Assembly: GCA_015039365.1 (NCBI GenBank)
Contig: WION01000057.1
Span: 124,001-188,000, forward strand
Direction of reading: 5' to 3'
Length of the DNA stretch: 64,000 nt
DNA from: Amanita rubescens
Lineage: Eukaryota; Basidiomycota; Agaricomycetes; Agaricales; Amanitaceae
The notes beneath the pieces are model-generated. The model was not told where the DNA came from. It saw only the letters and a list, made by a program, of their open reading frames with translations, and did no database searches. The position numbers and the translations under genes are program-made. Shown piece by piece: positions 11,400-23,399 of this stretch. Within the stretch, counting starts at the first letter, position 1; each line of letters opens with the position of its first letter.

Positions 11400-12612
11400 A
11401 GAATCTGTAGGAATACACAAAGGTTATGTGTTAACATTACAGAAACTTGATAGGGGCAATCAACAGTCTGACCTTACTTATTGTGACAGTAGTACTGAAG
11501 CAAATTTCACAGGCAGCATTTGTTATTAGTGTATTCTCCAAGCTATTCTCCAAATTCTGATTTGATCCCCATGCTGTCTTTGAAAGTGTTGCAGTCCCTG
11601 AGTACTCCAGTACACAGACACAGCACACTCATTGATTGGGATGCCAATATCCTAAGACTTGAGCCACTTTTGCACAGATATTGGAAGTGGCACCAAAAGC
11701 ATGCAAGGTCAATTGAAAAATGCAAGCAGCAGGTGACTAGTGCTGTGAGGTCCTTTATAAACACATCATCATCGTGGAACATAAGCCAAAGTGTCCATTT
11801 ATCTGCTCCGACCACTCATAGTTGTAGTTGCAAAAAGACAATTTTTTATTGCTCATTTTCTGTCCATTAAAAACCGTCCAACACCATATTTGTCCTCATT
11901 CACCTGCTCACTTCCTCCCCCTCCTCCTTGGCCACTTCAAAAACAACTCTTCACCTCTGCTGACCAATCACAACCTCCCCTTTCTTTACCTCCTGGGTTC
12001 CTCATTACATTGCTACCACACTCTTCAAAGTTCTCCTCCTATCCTCTGTTCAATGACCTCAGGAAACTAGAAATGAGATGCAGAGCAACATTACATTCCA
12101 ATACCAGCCAGCTATACAGGTGGAAGCCAATGATGATGATGATGACAGCATACAGGTGCCATTGCAGGAGCGACAGGAGTAGCAGCAGGAGGAGGAGGCG
12201 CAGCCACAGGAGGAATGAGATGTGCTGCTGGGAAGGAAATCAGGTGGATGCAGAAGCGTTGGAAGAGATGGGATATAGGGTGCCTAAGCCTACAAAGCAG
12301 TTCACGGACAATCAGTCAGCTATCAGTGTAGCAAATAACCCAGAGCATCATGGGTGCATGAAGCATCTAGACTTGTGCTTCTATTGGCTTAGAGATAAAG
12401 TGGAGCAGGAATTTATCGAGCCTGTCTACTTGCAAACAGATCAAATGCCAGCCGACTTATTAGCAAAGGCATTGCCCAGAGTCAAAGTGATGTTTCTTCG
12501 AAAACTTATGGGTCTTGTGATATGAAGGCTAGTAGGATTGGGGGGAAGGTGAAGGATGGATGGGATTGGGGGGAAGCTTAGATGAGTGGAGTGATTTATA
12601 ATCAGGAGGAAG
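11400..12612 (+). pseudogene. Ty1/copia polyprotein remnant (RNase H end)
   Basis: 12255-12525 encodes the end of a copia RNase H: FTDNQSAISVANNPEHHG, then MKHLDLCFYWLRDKVEQ and TDQMPADLLAKALPR, typical of Ty1/copia C-termini. Upstream, 12090-12215 contains a run of acidic and Gln residues (ANDDDDDSIQVPLQE in another frame) like the linker of copia pol, so most of pol has been deleted. 11460-11870 holds an unidentified open frame. The purine tract CAGGAGGAAG at 12603-12612 is the polypurine tract directly before the 3' LTR. Confidence 0.8.
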
Positions 12613-12853
12613 TGTTGAATATTGAGTGATTAAACATCAGATATCACTCAAATCCTTTATATTTAGTGTTACTATACTATATTCTTTGTTTTGTGTATAA
12701 TAAGTTAGTTTATAGGTGTGTAGCAGTTGTGCACATCTGTGGACAAAATGCGATATAGTGGACACCTAACTAAACTCACGCCTGATGGGATAGGTAGTAA
12801 ATAGAACCAAACAGGCCAGGTTCCCTTACATGTAGGGAACTACAGTACTATCT
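12613..12853 (+). mobile_element. Truncated 3' LTR of the copia remnant
   Basis: Starts TGTTGAATATTGAG immediately after the polypurine tract and follows the 377-bp LTR sequence, with small insertions, to GGAACTACAGTAC. Homology ends near 12853, so the last 110 bp or so are missing. Its position right after the RNase H stop is what ties this LTR family to copia. Confidence 0.8.
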
Positions 12854-13100
12854 GTGACCAACACCTGATTCACCACCATGACTTCGGTCAGTCACATATA
12901 TAGTCATTGTGACATCCCAGCTATTTTCAAGCTCCAACCAGCCATCCAATAATCAATAGTATGTGCACCTTATGTGCAGTATCTACACGTAATAATCAAT
13001 TAGTAGCTTGTATCGTTGTAATTAGGACTTGGCTGAGGTACATTAAGATAAGGATTAGCATAAGGATTAGTGTAGTTGAGTATTGTTGATGGATAATACA

Positions 13101-14277
13101 TTACTCCTGGGTGGGGCATTGACCTGGATTCCAGGTTGAAAAGCACTTGTACTGGCCCCTGGAATAGCCAGTGAGGCCATTGGGTTTTCTGTGACAGCCT
13201 TGTGCACCTGAAGGGTGGAAAAGGCCTGCAAAGCAGGGATTTTCTTGCAACTCCAGATGAAGCTCCATATGTTGACAAATGTGCTTGAGAAGATCAGGAA
13301 TTGTCCCCTTGTCTGAAATCTGAAGGGCACCTGCAATAGATAAAAGTTCATCCTTTTTCTTATATGATGTAAGAGCATGATCAAAGACCTTGGATGCAGT
13401 GTTATCTGTGATGTGCACATTGCATGCTTCAAGCTTGGCTAGCTTCTGGGCTTCCTTTTCTGCATTTTCTTTTTCATACTCCTGTCTCCCAGCATCCTCA
13501 GCCTCAAATGCTTCTCGCAATCCCTCCCCAGTGAGAAACTGTGCCTTGATCTTGGAGGAACCACACTCCTTTGTCTTACTTAAATTTTGCACCTGAGTAC
13601 GACAATCAGTGAGTGCATGCTTTACAATTGCACAGTGTGCATTTGCTGCCTGTGTGGATGCTTCTTGCATCCAAAATGCATCATAAACAGCACAAAGCTG
13701 TTGTTGAAGTTCCTGAACTTTGTTTACAAGCTCTTCAGGTGACTTCTGCTTGTCCACTTCGAAGGGAACAGTGGCAGTGATACGTCAAATTGCTTATATC
13801 CATAAGAGTTGCAATAGTGGTGGAAGAATGTGTAGCATGGACAACATGGTGTCTGACTCTCCACGTTTGAATCCGGGAACTCCAATAGTTCCAGATCATC
13901 ATCATCAGCAAGTCATTCAGATACCCTTGTGTAGAATCATGTCACAGTGTTCTCACTCACCACTTATGTCCAACAGGATTAAACACAACAACATCCAGTG
14001 GTTGAAGTTTATGCATCATCTTGGAGGGAAAACAGAAGATGACAATTTCGCAATCAGAGAAGGCATAGATTTTGCACCGCAATTCCCAATTCTCATGCAA
14101 CTTGTGACCATCAAGGATAAGGACAATTGGCTTTGACACATCAACACATTTTGAACAGGCAAACAGCATGAATTTCTGCTCAAGCCACTCCTGGCAAATC
14201 TCATTATCAGTCCACCCAGATGGAGACCTGCCAATGCTATAGAAGCTGAGAAACATTGAGGGAAAGATCAGAGCCAC
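13101..14277 (-). pseudogene. pogo/Tigger-like DDE transposase remnant
   Basis: On the minus strand 14277-13957 reads SPSGWTDNEICQEWLEQKF, then KPIVLILDGHKLHENWELRC and FCFPSKMMHKLQPLDVVVFN. This is the DDE_1 core seen in pogo/Fot1-type transposases: the second Asp in LILDGH and the SxxxHxLQPLDV motif. 13757-13101 continues with an alpha-helical, Gln/Glu-rich C-terminus (KSPEELVNKVQELQQQL), common in this family. The two parts are separated by stops between 13960 and 13760, and I cannot find a convincing N-terminal DNA-binding domain upstream. No terminal inverted repeats identified. Confidence 0.75.
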
Positions 14278-14960
14278 TGATACATACCCACCAAAACTCT
14301 TGTCTGATAAGATAGTCCTTGTTCATACTCATCTATGTCATGTGATCAAAATGTTACTTTATGTGACAAAATGAAAAAATGTATAAGGCTTTTTAAACTA
14401 GTAGATTTCAATCAATTGTGGACCCAAGGAAAGCTGTGAAAAGTGAAAAGGATCAATCTCTTGGGCCCTGAATTTTGATTTCAGGAGGATTGAGAGATGA
14501 GTACAACTTTTTCTGATCTATATATAGTTACCACCCAAATCCAGCTGACTCCAAAAAGCATACAGCATTCCACACAATGCCTAGCCTGAAGAAGATGAAG
14601 AATATAAAGGGTTGGGCTAGTGTGAAGGGTTTATGGAAGAGAACAGGGGTTATATGCAAGAAATACAACAGTCACCATGCCATTCCAAAGGCACTTTTGC
14701 TTCTTTTGATAAACCAAAAGCTAGATTTACATAGTAATACTATTCACCATATTTCAATAGACTAATATTGATTAAATTGGCTTCAAGCAGGTCGATGTGC
14801 ATCAATGCGCATTGTTTCAATGCAGTGTCACACTAAAAGTAACATCACATGATGTTGTTGAGTATATTCATTATCAACACACACCCACTGCCAAGTGGTC
14901 CCTTCACTGTTTGTTATTGACCCGTGCCCACTGGTGTCAAGCAGTGGTCCCTTTGCTGTT
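14278..14960. other. Stretch without recognisable genes
   Basis: Only 60-codon frames. A Lys-rich frame at 14577-14765 could be a relic of the N-terminal DNA-binding part of a transposase, but it is on the opposite strand to the pogo remnant and I cannot support it. Confidence 0.3.
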
Positions 14961-16655
14961 CATTCCTAATGCTGGGTGAAGGGAGCTTGAATGGGCCAAA
15001 ACCAAACCCAAAGGGTGCTGCACTGATCTTGAAGGTTGTTGAGAAACACGAGGAACGACTTGACCATCTTGATATATGAAGAATTCCGGGTATGTTGGGA
15101 CACACATGAAAATGACATTGTGAAGATCAAAGAAAACTATGAAAAAAGGAAGGAATATTGTACCAAGGCACACAATTAAGATCAAGCAAGTCCAGGATGA
15201 CCAATAAAGTAAACAAACTCTTGAAAACATAGAAAAGCTTGAAAATGCGCCACAGAGAGATGGGGAGGAAGGGGAGGTCCATGAAGGTGAGGGGATCTTG
15301 ACAGCTGAGAAGAAGAGGCGGATTGAGGAGAGTCAGGAGGTGGCCTATTCAGATGTCAACCTGAAGGTGTGTATATATTACTGCTGATAGTATGACCCTT
15401 AGTACTGATTTGATGATACTATATGCAGGCTGTTGTTCATGAGGTGTTTCTACATCACCTCGACATCTGCATGTTTGCATCTGATAAGCTTCCATGGTAC
15501 CCTGAGGGGTTGACACCTGAAATGGTAGCTTAGCTGCTTATCACTGGTACACAGGACAAGGTCTTATGTTTTCACTGGGATCAAGATTCTTCACATGACG
15601 ACAACTTCCATTCCATCCACATGTTAGTTTGCTATCTTTGTCAACAAGGATCACAGCCATTACCTGCAGCTGCACAGGCTTTGGCCACAGTTAGCAAGGT
15701 TGATCTGGAGAAGAGAGTTGTTGGAAAATTCATGAACTTGCAGAAGAAATTATGAGAAGATGGCTATTTAAACTCACTGAATCAATGCATTTATTTCCCA
15801 CCAGGCCCAATTGAAGATGCAGGCAATGAGCTAGATGAGGAACGTCCTGATTCTGTTCCCAGGCACCAGGGACCAATCAAGTGGGAGGCCCAAATGTGTA
15901 AAGTAAAGACATCAACACTTGCCAGCTGAGCTAGAGGTGTGCATACCATTCAGTGAATATTGAGTCTGGCTGACTTGATACAACGTTCCTGGCAGAAATT
16001 GAAAGCTTGGCTGCGAAAATGTGCTAAACTCCCACCAAACTCAAAATGGATGGATCCCAAATACAATTCTGCTTTTGTGTATCAGTTAATGTTGGATGAT
16101 GAAGATCAGTATGGTCCAGAAGATGTTAAGACAGGGTACTTTGTCTCACTGTTATATCTCAGTGAAGAAGTGCGTTCACTACTCATATGATAAAACCTTT
16201 GTCGCTGATAGATGTATGCAGCTTATTGAACTTTATGCAACTATTGATGCCATTCTGGACCCAGAGCCAAAAAGTGGATATAACAAGCACATTTGTGGAT
16301 CACCATGAGATGTGCCACCTAAGAGAGCTAAACAGAGCACACTGTTGGATGATCGATGACAATTGGCTGGCTGAAGAGAAGAATCAGAAGTATGATGGTG
16401 ATGAATTGAGGATTGTTATAAGTGGGATAGCATGGGGGGGGATGATCAAGATCCAGGTGACATTGTTGCAAAGAAATGAGCTGTCAAGGAACACAAACAA
16501 AAAGTAAAGAAACAGAAGACAAAGACATTGGCCAGCTCAAGCAAACAGCAAGTACAGGACAACCAGTTGGATCCATCAGAAAGTTCTGATCAGGACAATC
16601 ATCATAGAGCATCTCAGGACTTGTTGGGACTTGGACTGAGCTAAGTGGCATTGAG
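14961..16655 (+). pseudogene. Unidentified decayed coding sequence
   Basis: Plus-strand fragments with protein-like composition: 15240-15365 (APQRDGEEGEVHEGEGILTA), 15430-15540 (FLHHLDICMFASDKLPWYPE), 15545-15900 (LCFHWDQDSSHDDNFHS, then LPAAAQALATVSKVDLEKR and IYFPPGPIEDAGNELDEER), and 15960-16190 (SLADLIQRSWQKLKAWLRKC then PPNSKWMDPKYNSAFVYQLM). They are interrupted by stops and ended by the solo LTR at 16656. I do not recognise the family; an ORF of a mobile element is the likeliest origin. Confidence 0.35.
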
Positions 16656-17032
16656 TGTTAAAAATGCGCCAAGTGTTGTTGCAACTCACTACAAATGTTG
16701 TAGTAGTTGTCTAGCCCTCTGATAGACTCAATACACGCTTTAGACGTTCACAAATGCGGTCTATAACAATTGATAGCAGTGATATTAAGTCTATATCCAA
16801 GTGTAGGTACTGTAGTTCCCTACATGTAAGGAAACCTGGCCTGTTTGGTTCTATTTACTACCTATCCCATCAGGCGTGAGTTTAGGTGTCCACTATATCG
16901 CGTTTTGTCCACAGACACAACCGCTACACCTATAAACTAGCTCATTATACACAAAATAAAGAATATAGTATTGTAACACTAAATATAAAGCATTTGAGCA
17001 ATATCTGATGTTTAATCACTCAATATTCAACA
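16656..17032 (-). mobile_element. Solo copia-type LTR (377 bp), inverted
   Basis: On the plus strand it reads TGTTAAAAATGCGCC ... GAATATTCAACA, the reverse complement of the LTR at 6846. It is flanked by a perfect 5-bp duplication TTGAG (16651-16655 and 17033-17037). Length 377 bp. It has no Tc1 insert and shows the unoccupied site. Solo LTRs arise by recombination between the two LTRs of a full element. Confidence 0.92.
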
Positions 17033-17548
17033 TTGAGGTCTTCAAGATCATCAAGCATATCATCTGGCTCATTGCCAGTCTATAAATTGCATGTCAGTGG
17101 GTAATATTCAATGAGAATACCATGTTTACACAGTCAAGTGAGATTGTGATCCAAAGATCTCTATCGATTGCATCTGAATGAATGGGGATAAGGGCCAGGG
17201 GTGCATCAAATTGTGTAACAGGGATGACTTCTGCATCGTGGAATGATTTGGCATAGCTGACATGTATGCTGAGGATACCACAACTAGCATTCAGAGGTCT
17301 GGTCCAGTCTGGTTATTTTTCCATTTTTGGAAGGACCATAACCATGACTGGTCACAGAAATTTCCAGAAATGGAAAAAACTGGACTGGACCACTTATGAC
17401 CAGTCTTTTGCACTCATTTAAAGACCCATAAAATGTTCCCACAATCATGTCAAAACAGATTTTATCAAATTTGGCCCAGAAATGACTGAGATATACCCAA
17501 ATCTTGTTGCTCACACAGTGTAATACATGTTTTGAAGGTACGTAACTT
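17033..17548. mobile_element. Flanking sequence with a hAT-type 'GACCAGT' element fragment
   Basis: 17299-17412 contains GGTCTGGTCCAGTCTGG and its near-complement TGGACTGGACCACTTATGACC around ACCATAACCATGACTGG. This is the same subterminal vocabulary as the complete element at 20268-21051. No intact ends. The rest of the interval has no gene I can support. Confidence 0.4.
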
Positions 17549-18720
17549 GGAGCACTTTACACTCACCCCCCCCCATTCCACACATATTCCGCAGAATCCA
17601 CACCATTCCACACTCATTCCACACATTTTACACAGATTCTATGTAATAAAATCTCAAGAAATCCTTGAAATAGGCAATCTTAATATGTTTCTTGTTAGTC
17701 TTGTTCATCAATAGTGCTGGTATGTGAGTATGTAGTGCACTTGCCATGAACATGATGAATTTCAGGCTACTTTGGCTTGCATAATTACTTAATCTGACTT
17801 GATTTTGCACCTGCTGCAATACATGTCTATTCCAACATATTCTATCACAATGATGAAACTCAGTCCTATATGTGCTAATGACCAAAACCCTGCAATAGCA
17901 ATCAAGCCATACTGTGAGAAGTGAAGGAAATATGATATGTTGTGACCCTAGTACAGTCCTGGTCACTGTTCTTTAAGAACAATAGTATAAGCAGTAAGGA
18001 GGTGGTTGCAAATTATGATGGTGATGAGCCTGAGAGGCAGTAGTTGGTAATTACTGTGTCACTAAGGTTCATTCAATGCCATGCTGCCAGTATGGTATTA
18101 ACTCCCACATGATTATGCCACATACCTGATTAGTTGGACAAGCCCACTTAGTACTTTCTCTACTTAATATAGTTGACTCTACATGAGCCACATTATGCAT
18201 ACATACTATACCTAGTAATTAGTTGGACTCACCAGTGCAGTGCAGATCCACTTACTTTCTCTACTACTTATTCTTTTTATATGGTTAAGTTGACTCATAC
18301 AGATTCACCAAGTCATCAGGAAACAGGGCAAAAAATAATTGTCTACTTAGTCTAATAGAGTCTGTCATGCAATTTTTCTGAATGTCTGCCAGTGGCATCT
18401 GACAGGACTAGTAGCACACAAATTGTCTGACTATCTGACAGGCACTGTTACAACTAATTCTCTGATTCTCTGATGATCTGACAGGCACTGTCATACTAAT
18501 TGTCTGATTGGCTGACTATCTGATGGGCACTTTGGATACCAGGATGCACTAATTGTCTGATTGTCTGACTATCTGACAGGTCATGGTTCTGCTGGTCAGC
18601 AGCCAGTTTCGGTTACAGTCATAGCCAATGGCCAAATTCCCATAACCGATGTGTGACTGGTTATGACCAGTTGCAACTGGAAAACGTGGGGTGCTGGCAT
18701 GCCAATCTGTTTTTTTCAGT
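17549..18720 (+). mobile_element. MULE-like element end and interior, 'ATTCC' type
   Basis: GCACTTTACACTCACCCCCC at about 17550-17569 matches the shared TIR core CTTTACMCTCCCCC. It is followed by repeated ATTCCACAC / ATTCCGCAG subterminal units to about 17640. The interior includes a degenerate tandem run of TCTGACTATCTGACAGGCACTG (about 18360-18590), also found in the MULE-like elements at 35540-35690 and 50030-50250. The matching right end with a 9-bp duplication was not found; 43545-43628 has the right type of end but lies 26 kb away. Confidence 0.6.
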
Positions 18721-18784
18721 ATCATGTATATTATTTCTTATGTACATTAGTGTATGGCTTGTATGATAGTATCTAGTACTAATG

Positions 18785-19330
18785 AATTGCCAGAAGTGAC
18801 CTCATTGGAGGCCGTTAGTGAGTACATGATGGACATGTGGCTTGGGAGGCTGAAGTTGGTGTGTGCAGGAGAGGTGCAGGAGGCAGGCTGAAGTTGGTGC
18901 ATGGGTGAGCAAGGTTGGCAGATGGGCACAAGAGGTGGATGCAGTGGAAACGACCTCATTGGAGGTTGTTGGTGCATGTGGGAGAGGTCAGGTGCCAGTG
19001 GTGGGTACGCAAGGTGGTGGTGGATGTGGGACATGATCCCATTGGCGGTGGGCACAGGAGGCTGAAGTTGGTGTGTGTAGAAGAGGTGGGGCGCCAGTGG
19101 TGGGCATGCAAGGTTGGTGGATGGGCGCAGGAGGTAGTAGATGTGGTGGAAATGACCTCATTGGAGGTCATTGGTGCATGTGGGAGGTCAGGTGCTGGCG
19201 GTGGATGCAGGACGTGATCCCATTGGTAGCGGGCATGGGAGGCCAAAGTTGGTGCGTATGGAAGAGGTGGGGTGCCAGTCAGGAGGTGGATGTGGTGGAA
19301 ATGACCTTGTTGGAGGTTGTTGGAATGCAG
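18785..19330 (+). repeat. Degenerate G-rich minisatellite
   Basis: Imperfect tandem repetition of units containing GACCTCATTGGAGG, GTTGGTGCATGTGGGAGAGG, CAGGTGCCAGTGGTGGG and GAGGCTGAAGTTGGTG. Unit length is roughly 140-160 bp over three to four copies, strongly G-rich on the plus strand. Open frames here on both strands are by-products of the repeat. Confidence 0.6.
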
Positions 19331-20267
19331 CATATATCCATTGATATGCAGTGAGCGCACTCAACCACAAACCAAACCCAACAAACACCTGAAGTGCAGT
19401 GGCACCCTCTTAGTGCAGAGAACCGAAGGTAAAAGAAGGGATCGAAGAGGATTGAACAACGGTCGAAGTTTGCTTTTGTTTTGCGAGTCCAGGAGACTTC
19501 TCAGACGCCTCGTAGAGTAGTATTTGATCGAATAAGCAGTAGAGAATGAGTGTGGCAAGGAGGGGAGACTAAGATAATCAAAATTGCAGCTAAATGAAGA
19601 ATCTCAAACTTCTAGAATGCAGTGAATCGCAGAAAGAACTAAAAACCGCAGTAAGACGCAATTGTGGGACTCTAAGGACGCAACTCTGGATGCAGTGAAC
19701 TCGATACTAGCTTCAAATTTCAACTCTGAGGGAAGGGGAAAGGGGAAATCTATTTCTCTGTCTATCTAAGACAGAATATATAATGTGGTTATTTTTAGCC
19801 AGGCTAAAGTAAAAGGGAATGGAATAGGTAGCTAAGTAAGTGTTGTGCTGACGAGCACATGCCTATATTCTATATTTGGGACAAAATCTATGAGTGCAAA
19901 GTAAAAGAAATTGAAATGAAATGAAATAAAAGGAAATCTATGTGACGACCATGACGGCTGACGCTGGGCTCCGAGAAACGAACCCTAGGAGGATCTATAT
20001 TGATGCTGAACACTTGACGATGCTTGAGTGCTGAGCGGAAAGCGAGACGGCACTGAGACAATGGGGAAATGAACCTTCGCGAAGATAACCGAGCCTTCTT
20101 TTAATCTTGGTGGAACTCGTTCCTGAGCTTTTCTAAGTCTGGATGGAGGTGAACGTTATGCGGGATGTTGATGATATGCCAGGTGGTGTAACAGGGATAG
20201 ATACAGTACACCGGTACAAGCCTTGGATAGAGAGTGCCTTTGTTGGTCAACAGGATATAGTGAGTGT
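19331..20267. other. Unassigned sequence, possibly retroelement-derived
   Basis: No gene recognised. 19390-20110 is a single-copy stretch within the window, with AAGACAGAATATATAATG, a short inverted repeat GTGCTGACGAGCAC near 19851-19864, and 'gacggctgacgctgggctccgagaaacgaaccctagg'-type text that looks like an LTR or untranslated leader. I cannot find a second copy or LTR ends. Confidence 0.25.
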
Positions 20268-21051
20268 TAGTGTTTAAAGGTCTGGTCACAGTGACCGGAA
20301 AATAACCGGAACTGGACCGAACCATGACCAATTATGACCGGACCATCAGTCCCAGTTCTACTGGTCAGCACTTGGTTCCAGTTCTGGTCACAGCTAATGG
20401 ACCATTTTGCATAACCGATGTGGAACCGGTTATGACTGGTCATGACCGGTCATGACTAGTAAAAAAAGAGAATACTCTGCCAATTGAAAAGTTGGGATTA
20501 GTGGAGTATTTTTCTATTCTTTTGAGCATTGTGACAGTGGCATGTCAGGATAATCTGTAATAAAATAGAAAAATACTCCGCCCATTGCAATGTTGGGATG
20601 GGCGGAGTATTTTTCTATTTGTTTTGAGGGTTGTGACAGTGACATGTCAGGATAATTGGCAATAAAAATAGAAAAATACTCCACCCATTGTAGTGTCAGG
20701 ATGGGCGGAGTATTTTTCTACTTGGTTTGAGGATTGTGACAGTGACATGTCAGGATAATCTGCAATAAAAATAGAAAAATACTCCGCCCATTGCAGTGTT
20801 GGGATGGGCAGAGAATTTTTCTATTTTAGGATTGGTCATAACTGGTCCTGACCAGTTTGTAACCAGTCAACAAGAGAACCGGTCCATAACCGGTCCATTG
20901 GGGCTGACCAAGGTTGACCGAACTGATTGTGACCGGTTACAGCAGTTCCGGTCCCGGTTCTGGGGTTGGGCCATTGATGAATGACCAGTCACAGTCCCGG
21001 TTCTCCCAATTTTGGTCAAAAAACCGGACCGAACCAGACCTTTAAACACTA
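20268..21051. mobile_element. hAT-type non-autonomous element with GACCGGTT arrays
   Basis: Ends TAGTGTTTAAAGGTCTGGTC (20268) and its complement GACCTTTAAACACTA (ending 21051) are a good inverted pair of the (T)AGTGTTT-AAAG type shared with the elements at 23400 and 39201. Subterminal DNA is packed with GACCGGT/ACCGGTC variants (GGTTATGACTGGTCATGACC at 20424-20443 and similar). The centre is a tandem array, described separately. A clean 8-bp duplication is not evident here (GTGAGTGT left, TATATGAG right). Confidence 0.7.
20463..20826 (+). repeat. Tandem array of about 118-bp units, each with a hairpin
   Basis: Three full units and a partial one. Each contains AAAAATACTCCGCCCAT, a 10-12-nt spacer, then ATGGGCGGAGTATTTTT, giving a stem of about 19-22 bp, followed by TTTGAGGATTGTGACAGTGACATG. 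Hairpins lie at about 20472-20518, 20568-20622, 20669-20722 and 20771-20826. The first and last are more diverged. The array occupies the centre of the hAT-type element. Confidence 0.85.
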
Positions 21052-21059
21052 TATATGAG

Positions 21060-21724
21060 CCTCCGAACAACCTGCTAGATGTAGCTACAGTTGGCCAGTA
21101 ATGATTTGAAAATGAAGAGGGAAAAGGAAAGGGACTTATGCTAACTTTGTGTCCAACTGGCCCATTATCATTTCCCCCTTGTGGTAGTACCCACAAGGGA
21201 AAGAAACTGTGGGCCCTTGGTCCAAGTTGTTGTTGATGTGGAGGCTCTCCTTGAGCTTCCAAATCAGCATCCTCCCAAGGAAGGTGATCATCCTTGACCC
21301 AGACAATGTCATCAAATGCTTTCTTGAGCTTCAGGTAAGCCTTAGGGAAAAGGACCTTGAAGTATTCAGCTAATGTGATGGCCAAGGGACTGGTTGCCTG
21401 ATAATAATTTTCCAGTGCCTGACAACAGTCTGAGCCCAAATGGACCCCAGGACCAAGAATCTGAAGGAAGGAATGTCCAAGAAAGGAAAAAAAGGAGGTC
21501 TTATGTTTGGATGGCCTTGCTGGTGGCAACATTGAACTAGATGGAGGACTCCCTTCCTCTCCTTGATTTTTTTGTCTCCTGTACCTTTGTCTTTATAGGT
21601 GTTGACTTGAGGATTAGGGTCATTGGTGTCAAAAAGATGCTGTTTTTCAGGACCCTTTGCATATGATGGAATAGATGCTGAGACTTGAGGATTATCAGCA
21701 AAATGGAACAAAAGAGGTGGGGGG
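21060..21724 (-). pseudogene. Unidentified minus-strand coding remnant
   Basis: Minus-strand frame with protein-like content: LGSDCCQALENYYQATSPLA, then EYFKVLFPKAYLKLKKAFDD, VWVKDDHLPWEDADLEAQGE and LPQGGNDNGPVGHKVS. It runs out into the hAT-type element at 21051, so the C-terminus is lost or split. I do not recognise the family. It may be the accessory (Myb-like) ORF that accompanies Harbinger transposases, since the transposase starts on the other strand at 21725, but no Myb motif is visible. Confidence 0.35.
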
Positions 21725-22337
21725 ATGCCATACTGTAATTCCATCACTAACAATCTGTTTAAACATTACCCCTTTTTCAAGGACGTCCTTGGTGCCATTG
21801 ATGGAACTCACATAAACTGTAGTGCTTCTGCAGAAATGCATCAGGCAGCTCATGATCACAAAGGTGGTGTCACACAAAACTGCCGGCCATTTGTGGGTTT
21901 GATATGATCTTTTATTATATATTCAGTGGGTGGGATGGATCAGCAGCAGACTCAACCATGTTCTATGTATGATGCTCGCATGACAGACCTCCATATCCCA
22001 GCTAATAAATATTATCTTGCCGATGCTGGGTTTCCCATATGTGATGCACTCCTTATTCCTAAATGTGGTGTGCAGTATCACCTTGCAGAATGGGGCCAGG
22101 CCCAACAACAGTGTGGATCCTTTTATTCAATGTCATTGTAGTATCTGATATCCAGCTACAGGCCTGTCAATGTGGATGAGCTCTTCAATTTACGACATGC
22201 ATCAGCTTGCAATGTCATTGAGCATATATTTGGGGTCTTGAAGCGACATTTCTGCATTCTTGTATATCCAGCTAAGATTAGCATGGACTATCAAGCTCAC
22301 ATTCCTGCTGCTCTTGCAGCCATTCACAACTTCATCG
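21725..22337 (+). pseudogene. PIF/Harbinger-type DDE transposase remnant
   Basis: Reads FFKDVLGAIDGTHINCSAS and DHKGGVTQN (first catalytic Asp in GAIDGTH). After stops it continues YDARMTDLHIPANKYYLADA and GFPICDALLIPKCGVQYHLAEW (second Asp in LADAGFP), then FNLRHASACNVIEHIFGVLK (catalytic Glu in NVIEHIFGVLKRHF) and AALAAIHNFIE. This is the DDE_Tnp_4 core in order, typical of Harbinger transposases. In-frame stops near 21904 and 22138-22140, loss of the N-terminus, and an abrupt end at the MULE-like TIR at 22338 show it is dead. Confidence 0.85.
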
Positions 22338-23399
22338 AGGTCATTACACTCCCCCCCCCCTTACCCATAGGAATCCTATAGGATTCTGATACATATGGTT
22401 GTCAGCCATTTTGGCTGAGAAATCCTACTTCATTCCAATGAGAGTCCTATTGGAGTTATTGGACTTTAATAGGAGTGAATAGGACTGGTCCTATGGGAGT
22501 TTAATAAGAGTTTAATCAGACTATGCATAAATACAGTAGAAAGACATGTAGTATTGCTATTTTGAGCTTGTTTGTATATATTTACATATATTTGAAAGTG
22601 GTAGGTGCTGTGGGCTCCACTTCTGATGTTTAAATACCTCTAGAAGCAGTGCTGAAAGCACCAAAACGCTCTTAAAAAATCTAAAAAAATGTTGAAAAAT
22701 ACCCAAAAATTATGTAGTGCTAATATCTGTGTTTGTTTATATTTGTTTGTATGTTTGGTGGAAAATGGACAATATGCAGCTTGTTTCACCACATTTGTTG
22801 GGATGTTTGAGAATGGACATGTGTGACAGGGGTGTGTGACATGTTTGTGACATGCCTCAAACAATCTGCAAAAAAAATTTGTGGCATCTCAAATGTGCAA
22901 GAATGAACATGCCAAACAAGACTAAATTTGAAAAGCCTTAAAATATGTGGAAAAATCAATGTGATTAGGCTCATACATATATATAACCACAACTTTGCTA
23001 TGTGGAAACCAGCATTAGCAGTGGCCACTTTGCCATTGTCACATTTCCACTTCACACCTAAATTGTGAGAAAACTAGTACCTCTGGTAACACTGCTGGTA
23101 TGTATATAGCCTATACTTGTGAACATGAGCCTCAGGTGCACTTTGAGATACATAGTTACTCCAAGGTTAAATGTAATGAGGCTGAGTCTTATGTGACCCA
23201 AGCCCTGCAAGATTTTTTAACACAACTTTAACACCACTGCAGACTGCAGTGGCAAGCACCACCTGTCAAGGTGGACCATGCTGTGAGAAGTAAAGGAAAC
23301 ATGTGATGGCTCTGATCCTAGTCACATAATCCTGGTTGTCCTTGAGTTGGATTCGCCACTTGGTGGCCCATAGTCTCCAAATTAGTTGTTTCTCCCATT
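22338..23399 (+). mobile_element. MULE-like element, left portion ('CCTATAGGA' type)
   Basis: Starts AGGTCATTACACTCCCCCC and continues CCATAGGAATCCTATAGGATTC. It matches 664-1086 nearly base for base up to 22757. Non-coding interior. A hAT-type element interrupts it at 23400-24429. A TIR of the same family in the opposite orientation ends at 25712, so 22338-25712 may be one element of about 2.3 kb plus insert. The outer 9-mers differ (ACTTCATCG versus GGAGGTGGG), so this pairing is not proven. Confidence 0.65.

Noticed and set aside
18360..18600. CRISPR-like appearance of repeated CTGACTATCTGACAGGCACTG units
   Set aside because: Unit spacing and sequence are irregular, there are no unique spacers, and this is a fungal nuclear region; it is a degenerate tandem repeat inside a transposon.
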